This document shows positions 17,856 through 27,700 of a DNA stretch of 64,000 nt, one piece after another. Made by a program: the position numbers and the translations under genes. The stretch comes from Armatimonadota bacterium (GTDB lineage Bacteria > Armatimonadota > UBA5829): the NCBI GenBank assembly GCA_039679645.1, contig JBDKUO010000033.1, positions 37,234 through 101,233 on the forward strand, written 5' to 3'. The stretch's first letter is position 1, and each line of letters begins with the position of its first letter. Under the pieces are notes generated by a model. It ran no database searches and was not told the DNA's origin. It saw only the letters and a list, made by a program, of their open reading frames with translations.

Positions 17856-18938
17856 CTATCGCAGCTTCTCGATAATACGGTCCACATCCACGAACTCATC
17901 CACCAGTGCCTCCGCTGCCGATATCTTCTCCAAATCACCCGGCCTGATCTTCACTATCAGCTTGGCTATCTTTGAAGCGACGGAGTATGTATCGTCCCGG
18001 ACAAGGATCACCGGGATATTTGTCTTAGCTACAAGGTCCATTATAGACGGCTGAGGTGTGTTTCCTCCGGTAAGAATCATACCCGCCACGCCGGGCGAGT
18101 CTCCGAGCATGCACGAACTCATAGCCGCGAGGATTATATCATCGCGCGTGCCGGGAGTGATCAGAAGGGCGTCATCACACATATATTCAATGGCCTGATG
18201 CGGAGGCATTGCCCCGATCACCATCTTCCCGACTATATTGTGAAGCCCCTGCTCGCCGCTTACCAGTTCGCCGTCAATATCTTCAAGGAGCTGCTCAACA
18301 GTGGGGTTGGAGAGCATAGGCCGATAAGGCATCACACCCAACACGTCGAGCCCTTTTCTCTCGAGCCCCCGCGTGACGTAGGATTTTACCTTTTCGTATT
18401 TCTCTTCCTCGACTTTATTGACTATCGCACCAAGTATCTCAACACCAGACGCGTCAAACATAGCCTTATTGAGCATGATCTCATCTATAGGACGCCCGAT
18501 CCCACCTGAGGAGACAATCACGGCCTTGCAGCCCAACATAGACGCCACATCGCCGTTGGACATATCAAAGACCGACCCTACTCCTGCATGGCCCGTACCC
18601 TCCACGACTACGATATCCTTGCTCATGGAAACACGTGCAAAGGCGGTTTTAGCTCTATCTACCAAATCGGTGCGATTGGGATTGTCAATGTAGTCTTCAG
18701 TAAAATGGCGCGGAACGGCAATCGGAGACATATCCTCAATGTCGCCTTCAAGCCCAAATACCTGCTTTACAAGCAGGGCATCCTCGTCTACTTTATGACC
18801 ATTTATTTCGACATATCTCTGGCCGACGGGTTTGATATACCCCACCTTCGCAAAACGCTTTTTAAGCGCGGAGATAAGCCCTAGACAGGTGATGGTCTTG
18901 CCGTCATTTTGCCGTGTTGCGCCGATGTATAAGTTCAT
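17856..18938 (-). CDS. BioD-like P-loop and DRTGG domain protein
   Basis: A 360-residue protein of the COG0857 type, related to the N-terminal part of long phosphotransacetylases. The N-terminus GATRQNDGKTITCLGL is the modified P-loop of the AAA_26/dethiobiotin-synthetase-like domain (about 1-200), with the VVVEGTGHAGVG segment. A DRTGG domain follows (about 215-330), with IGAMPPHQAIEYM and LLITPGTRDDIILAA. No acetyltransferase domain is attached, so it is not Pta itself; a nucleotide-binding regulator or ligase is possible. It precedes fic in a likely operon. Confidence 0.82.
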   Translation of the reverse strand: MNLYIGATRQNDGKTITCLGLISALKKRFAKVGYIKPVGQRYVEINGHKVDEDALLVKQVFGLEGDIEDMSPIAVPRHFTEDYIDNPNRTDLVDRAKTAFARVSMSKDIVVVEGTGHAGVGSVFDMSNGDVASMLGCKAVIVSSGGIGRPIDEIMLNKAMFDASGVEILGAIVNKVEEEKYEKVKSYVTRGLERKGLDVLGVMPYRPMLSNPTVEQLLEDIDGELVSGEQGLHNIVGKMVIGAMPPHQAIEYMCDDALLITPGTRDDIILAAMSSCMLGDSPGVAGMILTGGNTPQPSIMDLVAKTNIPVILVRDDTYSVASKIAKLIVKIRPGDLEKISAAEALVDEFVDVDRIIEKLR

Positions 18939-18944
18939 TGTTTT

Positions 18945-18972
18945 TCCTAGGAAATAGCTGAGAGCGGAGACA
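18945..18972 (-). repeat. CT-rich leader element, copy before DRTGG gene
   Basis: On the minus strand it reads TGTCTCCGCTCTCAGC then TATTTCCTAGGAAA, ending at the ribosome binding site of the BioD/DRTGG gene. Confidence 0.6.
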
Positions 18973-19064
18973 GAACTGTTGCTGCTCAGTCAACTGCCTG
19001 TTGTTTTGCCGATGAAGACTTCATCGGAGGGCGCGGTGAATCCTTCCATTCGAGCATATGAGGA

Positions 19065-20003
19065 CTAATGTATTGCCAAGATGCCGGCTCTTATCGGCTT
19101 TCCGATTCCTTCATTTTTGCCTATCACCACGATCCGGCTCCCTGCCGCAATTCCTAAGGGGAGTTTTTTGTAGAGGACTGCCTTGGACCTTTGCGGATCC
19201 AGCTTTATCGGTTTCGAGCCGGGCATAGTTATCTGACTGACCTGCATAACCAGACTCTTGCTATCCATACTGAGGGATTCCACCGTTCCAGCCAGTTCAA
19301 TCTCGCCTTTTTTGAGCTTTCGAGGCTTCTGGACGGTGGGTGCAACAGGTTTGGATTTAGAAGAATATCCGGGTCTGGAGGTTGCGCTACGAAGATTAGG
19401 CGCCGGGCGCAGTATGTGCTTTCCAGGGGACGCTGATAATGCAGGCTTATCGGGTATTATGCTGACAGTGAATGCAAGATACTTAGCCAGGCTCTCGATA
19501 TCATCCGATTGATCGGCTCGACCAATCACACCTACTGAGACTATTGGCGAAAACTCATCTCCCAGCGCAGCCATGGCGACACATTCAACGCATCTGCTCC
19601 CGCCAAAGAGACTATTGAGAAAAGCCTCATTTACATCGACAGACCGTGTGCAGCCTTTGAAGAGGACTTTGTCGCGAGAGTCCATCTCCCATCTGTTTAT
19701 GGAACCGAGCTTTGAGCTTGACTTAATCTGCTCCTGAATAATCTTCTCGATTGCAGTCGAAGCGGGAAGGTCATCAGACACTTTGATGACTCTGATCACA
19801 TAAGCGCAGCCGTCCGCAATATAGACATCGTGTACTTCCTCATCAACAGTGGGTATCAGCGCATGCTTTTCGGATGAACTCGGGACCTCCACGCTGAAGT
19901 GAGGCCGGTTATACAAGACAACGCTTGTCTCACCGACTTGAGCGGCAAATGCCTGATTCGACAATAACAAAAAAAGAGAAATTATCAGCAGATGTAATCG
20001 CAT
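19065..20003 (-). CDS. Secreted hypothetical protein
   Basis: A 312-residue exported protein of unknown function. From ATG 20003 the N-terminus MRLHLLIISLFLLLSNQAFA is a clear signal peptide, cleaved near AFA-AQ; this fits better than the GTG at 20027. The mature part has an alpha/beta region with PsbP/PpdB-like flavour (HFSVEVPSSSE...YVIRVIKVSDDLPASTAIEKI), a Ser/Pro/Arg/Lys-rich linker (about 200-235), and a C-terminal beta-rich part (IELAGTVESLSMDSKSLVMQV...GSRIVVIGKNEG) resembling an OB-like fold. These fold guesses are weak. Confidence 0.72.
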   Translation of the reverse strand: MRLHLLIISLFLLLSNQAFAAQVGETSVVLYNRPHFSVEVPSSSEKHALIPTVDEEVHDVYIADGCAYVIRVIKVSDDLPASTAIEKIIQEQIKSSSKLGSINRWEMDSRDKVLFKGCTRSVDVNEAFLNSLFGGSRCVECVAMAALGDEFSPIVSVGVIGRADQSDDIESLAKYLAFTVSIIPDKPALSASPGKHILRPAPNLRSATSRPGYSSKSKPVAPTVQKPRKLKKGEIELAGTVESLSMDSKSLVMQVSQITMPGSKPIKLDPQRSKAVLYKKLPLGIAAGSRIVVIGKNEGIGKPIRAGILAIH

Positions 20004-20013
20004 AGAGTTCCCC

Positions 20014-20047
20014 AACCCATAACCCACAACTCATAACTCGCAACTAC
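20014..20047. repeat. ACAACTC word repeat
   Basis: The stretch is built of AACCC and AACTC words (AACCCATAACCC, ACAACTCATAACTC). A related inverted copy lies at 40352-40381, before hpnC. Dispersed intergenic word, function unknown. Confidence 0.45.
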
Positions 20048-20716
20048 TTACATATCCACTCCGTTGATTATGAGCTTAAATTTATATCCAAAGAAATCGG
20101 CTGCACGGCGACACATGAGCATGCGGCTCAGGAATATCTCAAAATACTCCATCACCGAAGCTGACTGGTCATCGGTCGTCAGTTCAAGATTGATGCTCTT
20201 GTTCTCCTGATCGACGCGCATATTCGACTTTTGCACCGAGAAGTTGACGCGGTCATGGATATCGAATGTGAGCGGGTTCTGGTTTTGCACGCGGGAATTG
20301 TGCACATCCGACTTATCAGCCAGTATCAGCGCGGCGCTTATTGCGCTCACCGGAGCGCCAAGTTCTTCCTCATGGTTGCCGATGGCTGCGATGACTTCAG
20401 CCACTTCAGTGGCGGGCATGCCCATCTCATTTAGCAGTGTAAATGCCATCAGCGCAGCGGTATCCGGGTGACCCAGGCGGTTGATCGCATTGCCTATATC
20501 ATGCAGGTAACCGGCAATGGCGGCCAGTTCGGCTGTCCTGCCGTTGTGGCTGAGGTTGTGTATTATGTCGCGAGCCGTCTCCGCCACTATCCCGGCGTGT
20601 CGAAAGCCGTGCTCGGTGTAGCCGAGAGCATTCATCTGAGAGTTTGCGGCTTCGATGAAAGTCCGAACCTTAGGGTCGTGCCGAACACTCTCCAGCGTTA
20701 CTATGTTTTGATCCAT
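20048..20716 (-). CDS. HD-domain phosphohydrolase
   Basis: A 222-residue protein. The HD motif set is visible: HGFRHAGIVAETA (H...), AGYLHDIGNAINRLGHPDTA (HD plus the following His) and IGNHEEELG. This is the HDIG-like metal-dependent phosphohydrolase fold; substrates in the family include (p)ppGpp, nucleotides and cyclic dinucleotides. The extra C-terminal beta region (about 150-222) is not recognised. Start chosen at ATG 20716 because GGAG lies about 9 bases upstream; the longer frame would run into tgt. Confidence 0.82.
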   Translation of the reverse strand: MDQNIVTLESVRHDPKVRTFIEAANSQMNALGYTEHGFRHAGIVAETARDIIHNLSHNGRTAELAAIAGYLHDIGNAINRLGHPDTAALMAFTLLNEMGMPATEVAEVIAAIGNHEEELGAPVSAISAALILADKSDVHNSRVQNQNPLTFDIHDRVNFSVQKSNMRVDQENKSINLELTTDDQSASVMEYFEIFLSRMLMCRRAADFFGYKFKLIINGVDM

Positions 20717-20762
20717 CTCTATATCTCCAATGCAGCCTGGCCTCGAATTGGCGCAGGCTTGG

Positions 20763-21941
20763 CTAGTATTCCAATCGAACCGAGTGATCAACCTTCGCCG
20801 TAGGCTCCTGACGGCTGACCTCATCGTGAACGGACGCGCGATGCATGCGATATTTCGCCAGAAACTCTTTCCTATATTCGGTCAGGCAGCCCTGTTCTAT
20901 AGCTTGCCTGATATTTATCATCAAAGTCCGGTAGAAGTAGAGGTTGTGATACGTCGCAAGGCGCGATGCGAGGATCTCATCGCACTTATATAAATGACGC
21001 AGGTAGGCAGCCGAATAGTTCCTGCAGCACCAGCAGTCACAATCCGGGTCGACCGGCGTGAAGTCGTCTATAAATTTATTATTCTTAATGTTGATCCTGC
21101 CATAAGATGTATACAGCGAGCCGTTGCGCCCGAGACGGGTAGGCAGCACGCAGTCGAACATATCGACCCCGCGCACCACCGCATCAAGGATATCTTCAGG
21201 CGTTCCAACCCCCATCAGGTAACGCGGCTTGCTCTCCGGTAGGTGGGGCACGCACCAGTCGACGGCGTTCATCATCAGTTCCTTGCCTTCGCCGACTGAA
21301 ACTCCGCCTATGGCGATCCCGTCAGTATCCAGCGATGCAATAAACTCTGCGCTCTGGCGCCGGAGTTCGGGATAAACGCTTCCCTGCACTATCCCAAAAA
21401 ACGCCTGACTGGAATCATGGCTATCGAGTGAGCGCTTTGCCCATTCATGCGTGCGGACCATGGCCTCACGGGCGTAATCTTCGGTGCAGGGATACGGAGC
21501 GCACTCGTCAAAAGCCATCACGATATCCGAGCCCAGAGCGCTTTGAATCTCCATCACGCGCTCAGGCGTGAACTCGTGGTACGAGCCGTCCACATAGCTC
21601 CTGAAAACGACTCCATCTTCGCCGATCTTGCGGATGTGCTCCAGACTGAACACTTGAAACCCGCCGCTGTCGGTAAGAATATTGCCATTCCAGTTGATGA
21701 ACTTATGCAGGTTGCCGAGGCTCTTGATAAGCTCGTGGCCGGGGCGCAGATACAGGTGATAAGTATTGCCCAGGATGATCTCAAAGCCCATATCGGTGAG
21801 TTCTTCCTGGCTGATGGCCTTCACCGTCCCCTGCGTGCCTACGGGCATAAAGACCGGAGTCTCGACAGCGCCGTGATTTAGAGTGAGCCGACCGCGCCGC
21901 GCGCGCGTTTTATGGTCGGTGGTCAATATATCAAATTTGAT
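20763..21941 (-). CDS. tgt: tRNA-guanine transglycosylase, possible AUC start
   Basis: Exchanges the anticodon guanine of tRNAs for the queuosine precursor. Diagnostics: VETPVFMPVGTQGTVKAI, the catalytic Asp in DSGGFQVFS, GIAIGGVSVGEG, DCVLPTRLGRNG and the zinc site CDCWCC...H. Homologs start near IKFDILTTD. There the sequence has AAGGAG, nine bases, then ATC AAA TTT GAT, and no ATG, GTG or TTG in frame nearby; the only upstream ATG (22001) lacks a good ribosome site and lies within the leader element. I therefore place the start at ATC 21941 (392 aa). A TTG inside DIL would remove conserved residues. Confidence 0.88.
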   Translation of the reverse strand: MKFDILTTDHKTRARRGRLTLNHGAVETPVFMPVGTQGTVKAISQEELTDMGFEIILGNTYHLYLRPGHELIKSLGNLHKFINWNGNILTDSGGFQVFSLEHIRKIGEDGVVFRSYVDGSYHEFTPERVMEIQSALGSDIVMAFDECAPYPCTEDYAREAMVRTHEWAKRSLDSHDSSQAFFGIVQGSVYPELRRQSAEFIASLDTDGIAIGGVSVGEGKELMMNAVDWCVPHLPESKPRYLMGVGTPEDILDAVVRGVDMFDCVLPTRLGRNGSLYTSYGRINIKNNKFIDDFTPVDPDCDCWCCRNYSAAYLRHLYKCDEILASRLATYHNLYFYRTLMINIRQAIEQGCLTEYRKEFLAKYRMHRASVHDEVSRQEPTAKVDHSVRLEY

Positions 21942-21950
21942 CTTGATGAT

Positions 21951-21996
21951 CTCCTTAAAATAGTTAAGAGCGAAGAGTGGAAAGCTGAGAGCACGG
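21951..21996 (-). repeat. CT-rich leader element, copy before tgt
   Basis: On the minus strand: GTGCTCTCAGC, CCACTCTTCGCTCTTAAC, TATTTTAAGGAG, ending in the Shine-Dalgarno sequence of tgt. It has two CT-rich blocks instead of one. Confidence 0.55.
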
Positions 21997-22090
21997 ACCA
22001 TTCCACTCTATATGGTCATGATACAGGAATGCGCGCTGGTGGGCAAGAATTACTCTGAAGACGAGTCCTTTATATTCGGGGGTACTTAAG

Positions 22091-22534
22091 ATGAATGCAC
22101 ATATGGCTTTTACCATTCGTTTGCTTATGCTGTTCGCGAGTCTGACGCTTGCTGTGACTGCGGCGGCTGGAGATGACAAACAGCCGCAGCCAAGAGATAC
22201 GATCTCCATCACCACGACTGTGCCTGCCTCTTCCACGCAAGCAATACCGATTGCGGCAAATGCCGGCAGCGAGTTTGCGATCACTCTGCAATCCAATGCT
22301 ACCACGGGCTACCAGTGGCGGCTGGGCAATCAACCGGATGACAGGGTATTAAAGCTCATAGGCAGTGTCTATAACGAGCCTCACAGCAGACTGATGGGTG
22401 CAGGCGGCACTGAGACATGGACATTTCAAGCCATAAGCAAGGGAACGACTCAGATAATCCTGGAATACGCGCGCCCATGGGAGAAAGACGTTGCGCCGGT
22501 AAAGACGCAGACATTCGCCGTAACTGTGCCATGA
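22091..22534 (+). CDS. Chagasin-like (I42) cysteine peptidase inhibitor
   Basis: A 147-residue exported protein with a signal peptide (about 1-26, ending TAAAGD). The mature part has the three I42 loops: NATTGYQWRL (the NPTTGY-type loop), GAGGTETWTFQAISKGTTQ (the GxGG loop) and the final YARPWE (the RPW loop). Members of this family inhibit papain-like cysteine peptidases. The substrate peptidase is not in the window. It is convergent with the rhamnosidase gene, with their stops 2 bases apart. Confidence 0.9.
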   Translation: MNAHMAFTIRLLMLFASLTLAVTAAAGDDKQPQPRDTISITTTVPASSTQAIPIAANAGSEFAITLQSNATTGYQWRLGNQPDDRVLKLIGSVYNEPHSRLMGAGGTETWTFQAISKGTTQIILEYARPWEKDVAPVKTQTFAVTVP

Positions 22535-22536
22535 TT

Positions 22537-24768
22537 CTAAATCATTATCGGTCCATGTGGAGTAGGCACTGTTCCAGAAATGCTCTTGAATACCTGTGAG
22601 GCGGGGGCCCGATCATATTTTGCAAACCCCGGTGCAGTCGGTTTGATGCCGAGACCATACGCCTGGTAGAAATAGGCCGGTATACCGGACCAGCCGTGGC
22701 ACATGCTGCCCGCGCCGCCAAAATCGGAGGCGCCTTTTATGGTCTCCCAAAAGCTCGTCGCGCCACTTAGGAGCATGTAACCCCAGTCACGCTTTATCTG
22801 GTCGAAGACATATGCGCCATATGAGTCCGGGTCGGTAAGCAGCGCCTTGAACTTGTAGAGACTGTAGCTGAGGGTAGTTTTCACCAGGCCGTTATCTTCA
22901 TCGGCCAGTCTTTTACGCAGCGCAGCAGCGGATTCTTCAGAACACACTCCGGCCAGGATTGCAAGTGACTGTACTAATTCACAATGGTGGTCTCTAGCGC
23001 TGTCATTATCCGCACCCTCGCCTGTATATGTCTGATAGACGCCGTTTTGAGAGTCCCAAAATACTTCGTGGATGCAACTCCTCAATCTATTTGCGAGTGA
23101 TTGGTAGGCAGCCTTTGCCTCGTCGTCTCCCATAGCTTCAGCCAGTGATGAAGCAGCATCGAGGGCAAGTATATAGAATAGGTTGAGTGGGGCATCATAG
23201 CGTTTTTTGTCCAATATCCTCTCGCCGCCGTCAAGCCAGTAAGCCCAGTCATAGAACTGCCAGTACTGCTCGCCGCATGGCACTGGCAGTAGCCCATCAA
23301 CTATAGACTCAGCCCGTTTATCAAGTATAGACTTTGCTACGGGATATGAAGTGCGCAGCGCATCTATATCTCCGCTGTATTGATAATGATCTGCAGCAGC
23401 CAGGACCCATGCAAGACTGAAAACGGGAATGGTAATAGATAGTTGTGCAGGCGCGCACATCTCCAGAAAACCGTCTTCCCTCAGACTCTTTCCGAGAAGA
23501 GCAATGGAAGCGGCAGGAAAGTCATATTCACCGAAACAATAGTAACCTGCCAGAGCCTGGTTACGCATGTCCATGGCATATAGAGCCTGCTCACGCCAGG
23601 GTGTGTCCTCATAATGCTCATGCATACACAGGTGCAGCGTGCGCGCGCAGGTCTGGTATATCCTGTTGTGTAGACTATCGGAGCAGGTGAAGCTGCCTCT
23701 ATGCTCTATCGGATATTCTGTCGGGATAATTCCGGCATAATAGATTGTGACATTGTCAGACATATTGCTTAGGTGAAGCTGAATATATCTACCGCCCAAA
23801 CGCTTGAAGTAATGCGTGAACCTCTGGCGGTCTTCTTTGCAGATATACCTGGAGGCAAAGTTCCTGCCGCCGACATACGAGCGCACTCTCAGGTCGTCGA
23901 GGTGCTCCCCCCAGGAGATATCTACGATTGTCCCGGCTGCAGCATCGATATCCAGATCAAAAATGCCTGACTCTTCCCTGCCGAGGTCCAAGACCAGATA
24001 CTGGCCGTCCGCGTCACCAAGGCTGTCATACATGAAATTGAGCGGGCCGTTGCCCTGCTTGTCCATTACCCACCTTGGTGACAGGTAGTCTGTCTGCATT
24101 CGCTCTGCCAGCGAAGTGTCATCACTGGTCTTTCTGATAAAGGCTCCCTGGGCAGCGATGCGAGGGTCTATTCTATCTTTGAAGACAAGCTTTTTGATGG
24201 GACGGATGGCTTCAAGCGGACGGTTTTGAGCGCTGAGCATGTCTTTATCGGATAAGCGGCTCCAGTCAGTTCCGGGCGTATAATTAGGCTCTCGCCAATT
24301 GTCTGCCTCTCTGGCGTCATACTCGAAGGTATAGCCGAGCTGACCTGTGATTTTATCTATCTCCCCGCTTTTGTAGTTCGGGTCGATCCTGCAGATTGTG
24401 TCTTTGCCGCTCGTGACGGTAGTATCACCGGCTTCGAGCTGATATATGAGACCAGGCTGGCCTTTGAGATACTGAAAACTGCCCTCGCCCTGATAATAGA
24501 CAAGGCATGCGAGCACATTTTTGCCCTGTTTTAGATTGCCAATTTCGAGGACATCGTAAATCTTATGATTGGGAAAGTCATGATACTGACCGCAGTCTAT
24601 GAAGACTCCGTTTATCCACAATGCATAGTTGGTATCGCAGCTGATGATGAGCTTAGCCGTATCTATTAATTCGACCAGATCGAACTCATGCCGAAACTGC
24701 ACATATTGATTAGGGCCGCACTCATGATCCGACGGCCATACCCAGCTTGCTTCCATATCCGATAACAC
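22537..24768 (-). CDS. Alpha-L-rhamnosidase-like glycoside hydrolase (GH78 type)
   Basis: A 743-residue protein with the order seen in GH78: an N-terminal beta-sandwich (FVQFRHEFDL-like region reads YVQFRHEFDL), a second beta domain (GTIVDISWGEHLDD, typical of the family), the alpha/alpha barrel (EDTPWREQALYAMDMRNQAL, WQFYDWAYW) and a C-terminal domain (GATSFWETIKGASDFGG, SMCHGWSGIPAYF). It likely removes rhamnose or a similar sugar from glycans. No signal peptide, so it acts in the cytoplasm on imported oligosaccharides. GTG start at 24768 follows GAGG. carB-like lies 12 bases upstream. Confidence 0.88.
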   Translation of the reverse strand: MLSDMEASWVWPSDHECGPNQYVQFRHEFDLVELIDTAKLIISCDTNYALWINGVFIDCGQYHDFPNHKIYDVLEIGNLKQGKNVLACLVYYQGEGSFQYLKGQPGLIYQLEAGDTTVTSGKDTICRIDPNYKSGEIDKITGQLGYTFEYDAREADNWREPNYTPGTDWSRLSDKDMLSAQNRPLEAIRPIKKLVFKDRIDPRIAAQGAFIRKTSDDTSLAERMQTDYLSPRWVMDKQGNGPLNFMYDSLGDADGQYLVLDLGREESGIFDLDIDAAAGTIVDISWGEHLDDLRVRSYVGGRNFASRYICKEDRQRFTHYFKRLGGRYIQLHLSNMSDNVTIYYAGIIPTEYPIEHRGSFTCSDSLHNRIYQTCARTLHLCMHEHYEDTPWREQALYAMDMRNQALAGYYCFGEYDFPAASIALLGKSLREDGFLEMCAPAQLSITIPVFSLAWVLAAADHYQYSGDIDALRTSYPVAKSILDKRAESIVDGLLPVPCGEQYWQFYDWAYWLDGGERILDKKRYDAPLNLFYILALDAASSLAEAMGDDEAKAAYQSLANRLRSCIHEVFWDSQNGVYQTYTGEGADNDSARDHHCELVQSLAILAGVCSEESAAALRKRLADEDNGLVKTTLSYSLYKFKALLTDPDSYGAYVFDQIKRDWGYMLLSGATSFWETIKGASDFGGAGSMCHGWSGIPAYFYQAYGLGIKPTAPGFAKYDRAPASQVFKSISGTVPTPHGPIMI

Positions 24769-24780
24769 TGATCTATCCTC

Positions 24781-27700
24781 TTACTTATATTCCTGCATGC
24801 TTCGCACACTGGAGTGATGTTTACGGACGGTCTCCATGCCGAAGATAGTCGCCTTTGCTCCGGCGATTGTAGTGATGATCGGGATTCCCCGTGCAACAAC
24901 CACGCTCCTGATCGTGACCTCATGCTGTCTGGGCTTTTTGCCGCTGGGAGTGTTGATAATCAGGTCTATCTCTTCGTTTTTGATGAGGTCTGTGGCGTCC
25001 GGGCGTCCCTCGCCAATCTTATAGACCGTACGGACAGACAGCCCGGCAGATTTGAACGCTTTAGCAGTGCCGCGGGTTGCCACAATCTCAAACCCGAGTT
25101 CATTGAGTTTGCGCGCTATTTCAATAGCTTCACTCTTGTCCGCGTCGGCAACACTCATAAATACAGTGCCTTTATCGGGTAAGAGCTGTCCTGCGGCTAT
25201 TTCGGCTTTGATGTATGCCGCCCCGAAGCTTTCGTTGATGCCCATCACTTCACCCGTGGACTTCATCTCCGGGCCGAGCACTACATCGACTCCCGGGAAC
25301 CTAGTGAACGGGAACACTGCTTCCTTTACGCAGACCCGTCTCGGTTCGACTTCGGATACGCCCTGCTCCTTCAACGATTTGCCCAACGCAATCATTGTGG
25401 CAACGCCTGCCCAGTCTGCACCTGTGGCCTTGCATACAAAAGGCACCATCCGGCAAGCCTGAGGATTGATGCCAAGGACATAGATTTCACCGTCTTTGAT
25501 TGCGAACTGGGCGCTCATAAGTCCGCGAATGCCCAACTCCACCGCGATGAGCCGTGTCTGGCGTTTTATTTCTTCAATTGTCTCTTGCGTAAGGCTGTAA
25601 GGAGGTAAAGAAGAAGCGCTGTCGCCTGAATGGACGCCGGCCTGCTCTATGTGCTCCATTATGCCACATACTACCGCATCTTCAGCATCTGAGACTGCAA
25701 TCGCGTCGACTTTGATCGCACTCTCGGCAAACTTTGTAATTACAAGCGGCTTCTCGGGCGCTATATCTCCGATTTCCTGGGAAAACGCAGCCATATCGAT
25801 GTCATCGTAGACAATCCGCACAGCGTCATTGCCCCTTGCGAGAGCGGGGTAGCCGATTTCGTGAGCACACTTCAAAGCCTCCGCCTGGGAAGTTACAATG
25901 CAGGATTGGGTCTGCTTGAGACCCAATTTGCCGATGACCTCACCTTTTGAGGCGCGCTGCATGCTTTGGAGAGATGTCCCGAGTATGTTCACTCCCGCTT
26001 TTGAAAGATCGGCGCTAAGTTTAGACGCTGCCCTGCCTCCGAACGCAATAACTACACCTAGAGGCTTCTCACGCTCAACTATACTAAGCACGTTCTCGCT
26101 TGTGAGAGGCTCAAAATATATCTTGCCGGATATGTCGGGATCGGTGGAGAGAGCCTCAGGGTTTGAGTTTATTATAATGCTCTCGTATCCCGCCGCGGTC
26201 AGAGCCAGAGAAGCATGCGCCCGGCAGTAGTCGAAATCTATCCCTTGCCCTATCCTGTTTGGCCCGCCGCCGATGATGATGACTTTCTTGCCAGACGAAG
26301 TTGGAGTGCAATTGTCTTTCGGGTCGTATGTGGAAAAACACATGCTGCCAATAACATCGTAACCGCTGCGAATGCCCAGGACTTTTCTGCGCGTGCGGAC
26401 CTGCTCCTCGTCGGTTTCAAGAAGCACGGCAAGCTGCGCGTCGGAGTAACCAAGCTGCTTTGACTCAAGCAGCGTTTCAGACGGCACTCCTACCAGCGAC
26501 TTGCCTGCCAGCTTCTTCTCAAACTCTACTAACTCCCGTATCTGGCTGATGAAGTACGAGTCTACTTTGGCAATCTCGCGAATTTCATCATCCGTCATAC
26601 CGGCTGCAACGGCACATCTTATGAAGGAGAGCCTTTCGGGGTTAGGACGAGCAAGCGCTTCATTTATCTGATCTGCGCTGGGACATACGCCTTTTTCATC
26701 CGCACCCATGCCTTGATGGCCGGTTTCCAGAGACCTGACTGCCTTTTGCAGGGCCTCTTTGAAGTTTCTGCCGAATGCCATCGCTTCACCGACAGATTTC
26801 ATGGACGTGCTTAGAGTGGTGTCCGCGCCGGGGAATTTATCAAAGTCGAACCTGCTCATTTTAACTGCGACGTAATCACTCGGCGGCACAAACTCGGAAC
26901 AAGGCTTATCAGCAACCATAATCTCGTCAAGTCCGATTCCCAGCGCCAGCTTAGCCGATATCTTTGCCACTGGAATACCTGCGGCCTTGCTGGCCAAAGC
27001 AGTGAATCTGGTCGCAATCGGGTCGACATCCAGGACCACGATCTCTCCACTAGTCGGCTCAACTGCAAAACCTATGCTCATAGAACCTGCTACGCCGGAT
27101 GCGTCAGCAATCTTTTTAGAAAGCTCTGAGAGTTTTTCTATCTGTTCGCTGCCCAGTGTCTGGATAGGATAGACCATTGTGCTGTCACCGGAATGAACAC
27201 CTGTCGGGTCTATACTCTCCATGCCCGCTGCTGTAACAGCGCGACCCGATGAGTCGCGCAAAACTTCAAACTCAATACTCTTCCAGCCGATATAAGGCTT
27301 TTCGATCAGCACCTGGCGCACAGGACTTGTCTTGAGAGCAAACGCGAGCATCTCGCCGAACTCTTCCAGATTATACGTGACGGCGCTGCCCGCTCCACCG
27401 GCGACACCCGCCGGCCTAAGGATCGCAGGGAACTTGATCTGCCTTATGATCTGCATGCCCTCTTCCATCGAGTGTGCGTTCTTGCCGATGGAAAAGGCGG
27501 CACCTGCGGAGCTTGCCACAGACAGGTCCTCGCACTTTGAGAGCACATTTACATCTGTGCCGATCATACTCACATGATGGCTCGCTAGCACTCCTTCATG
27601 TTCAAGAGCCAATGCGAGGTTGAGTGCGCTGCGCCCACCTATGCTTGCCAGCAGCGCATCGGGCTTTTCGATCTCGATTATCTTTGTAATAGAATCGCAA

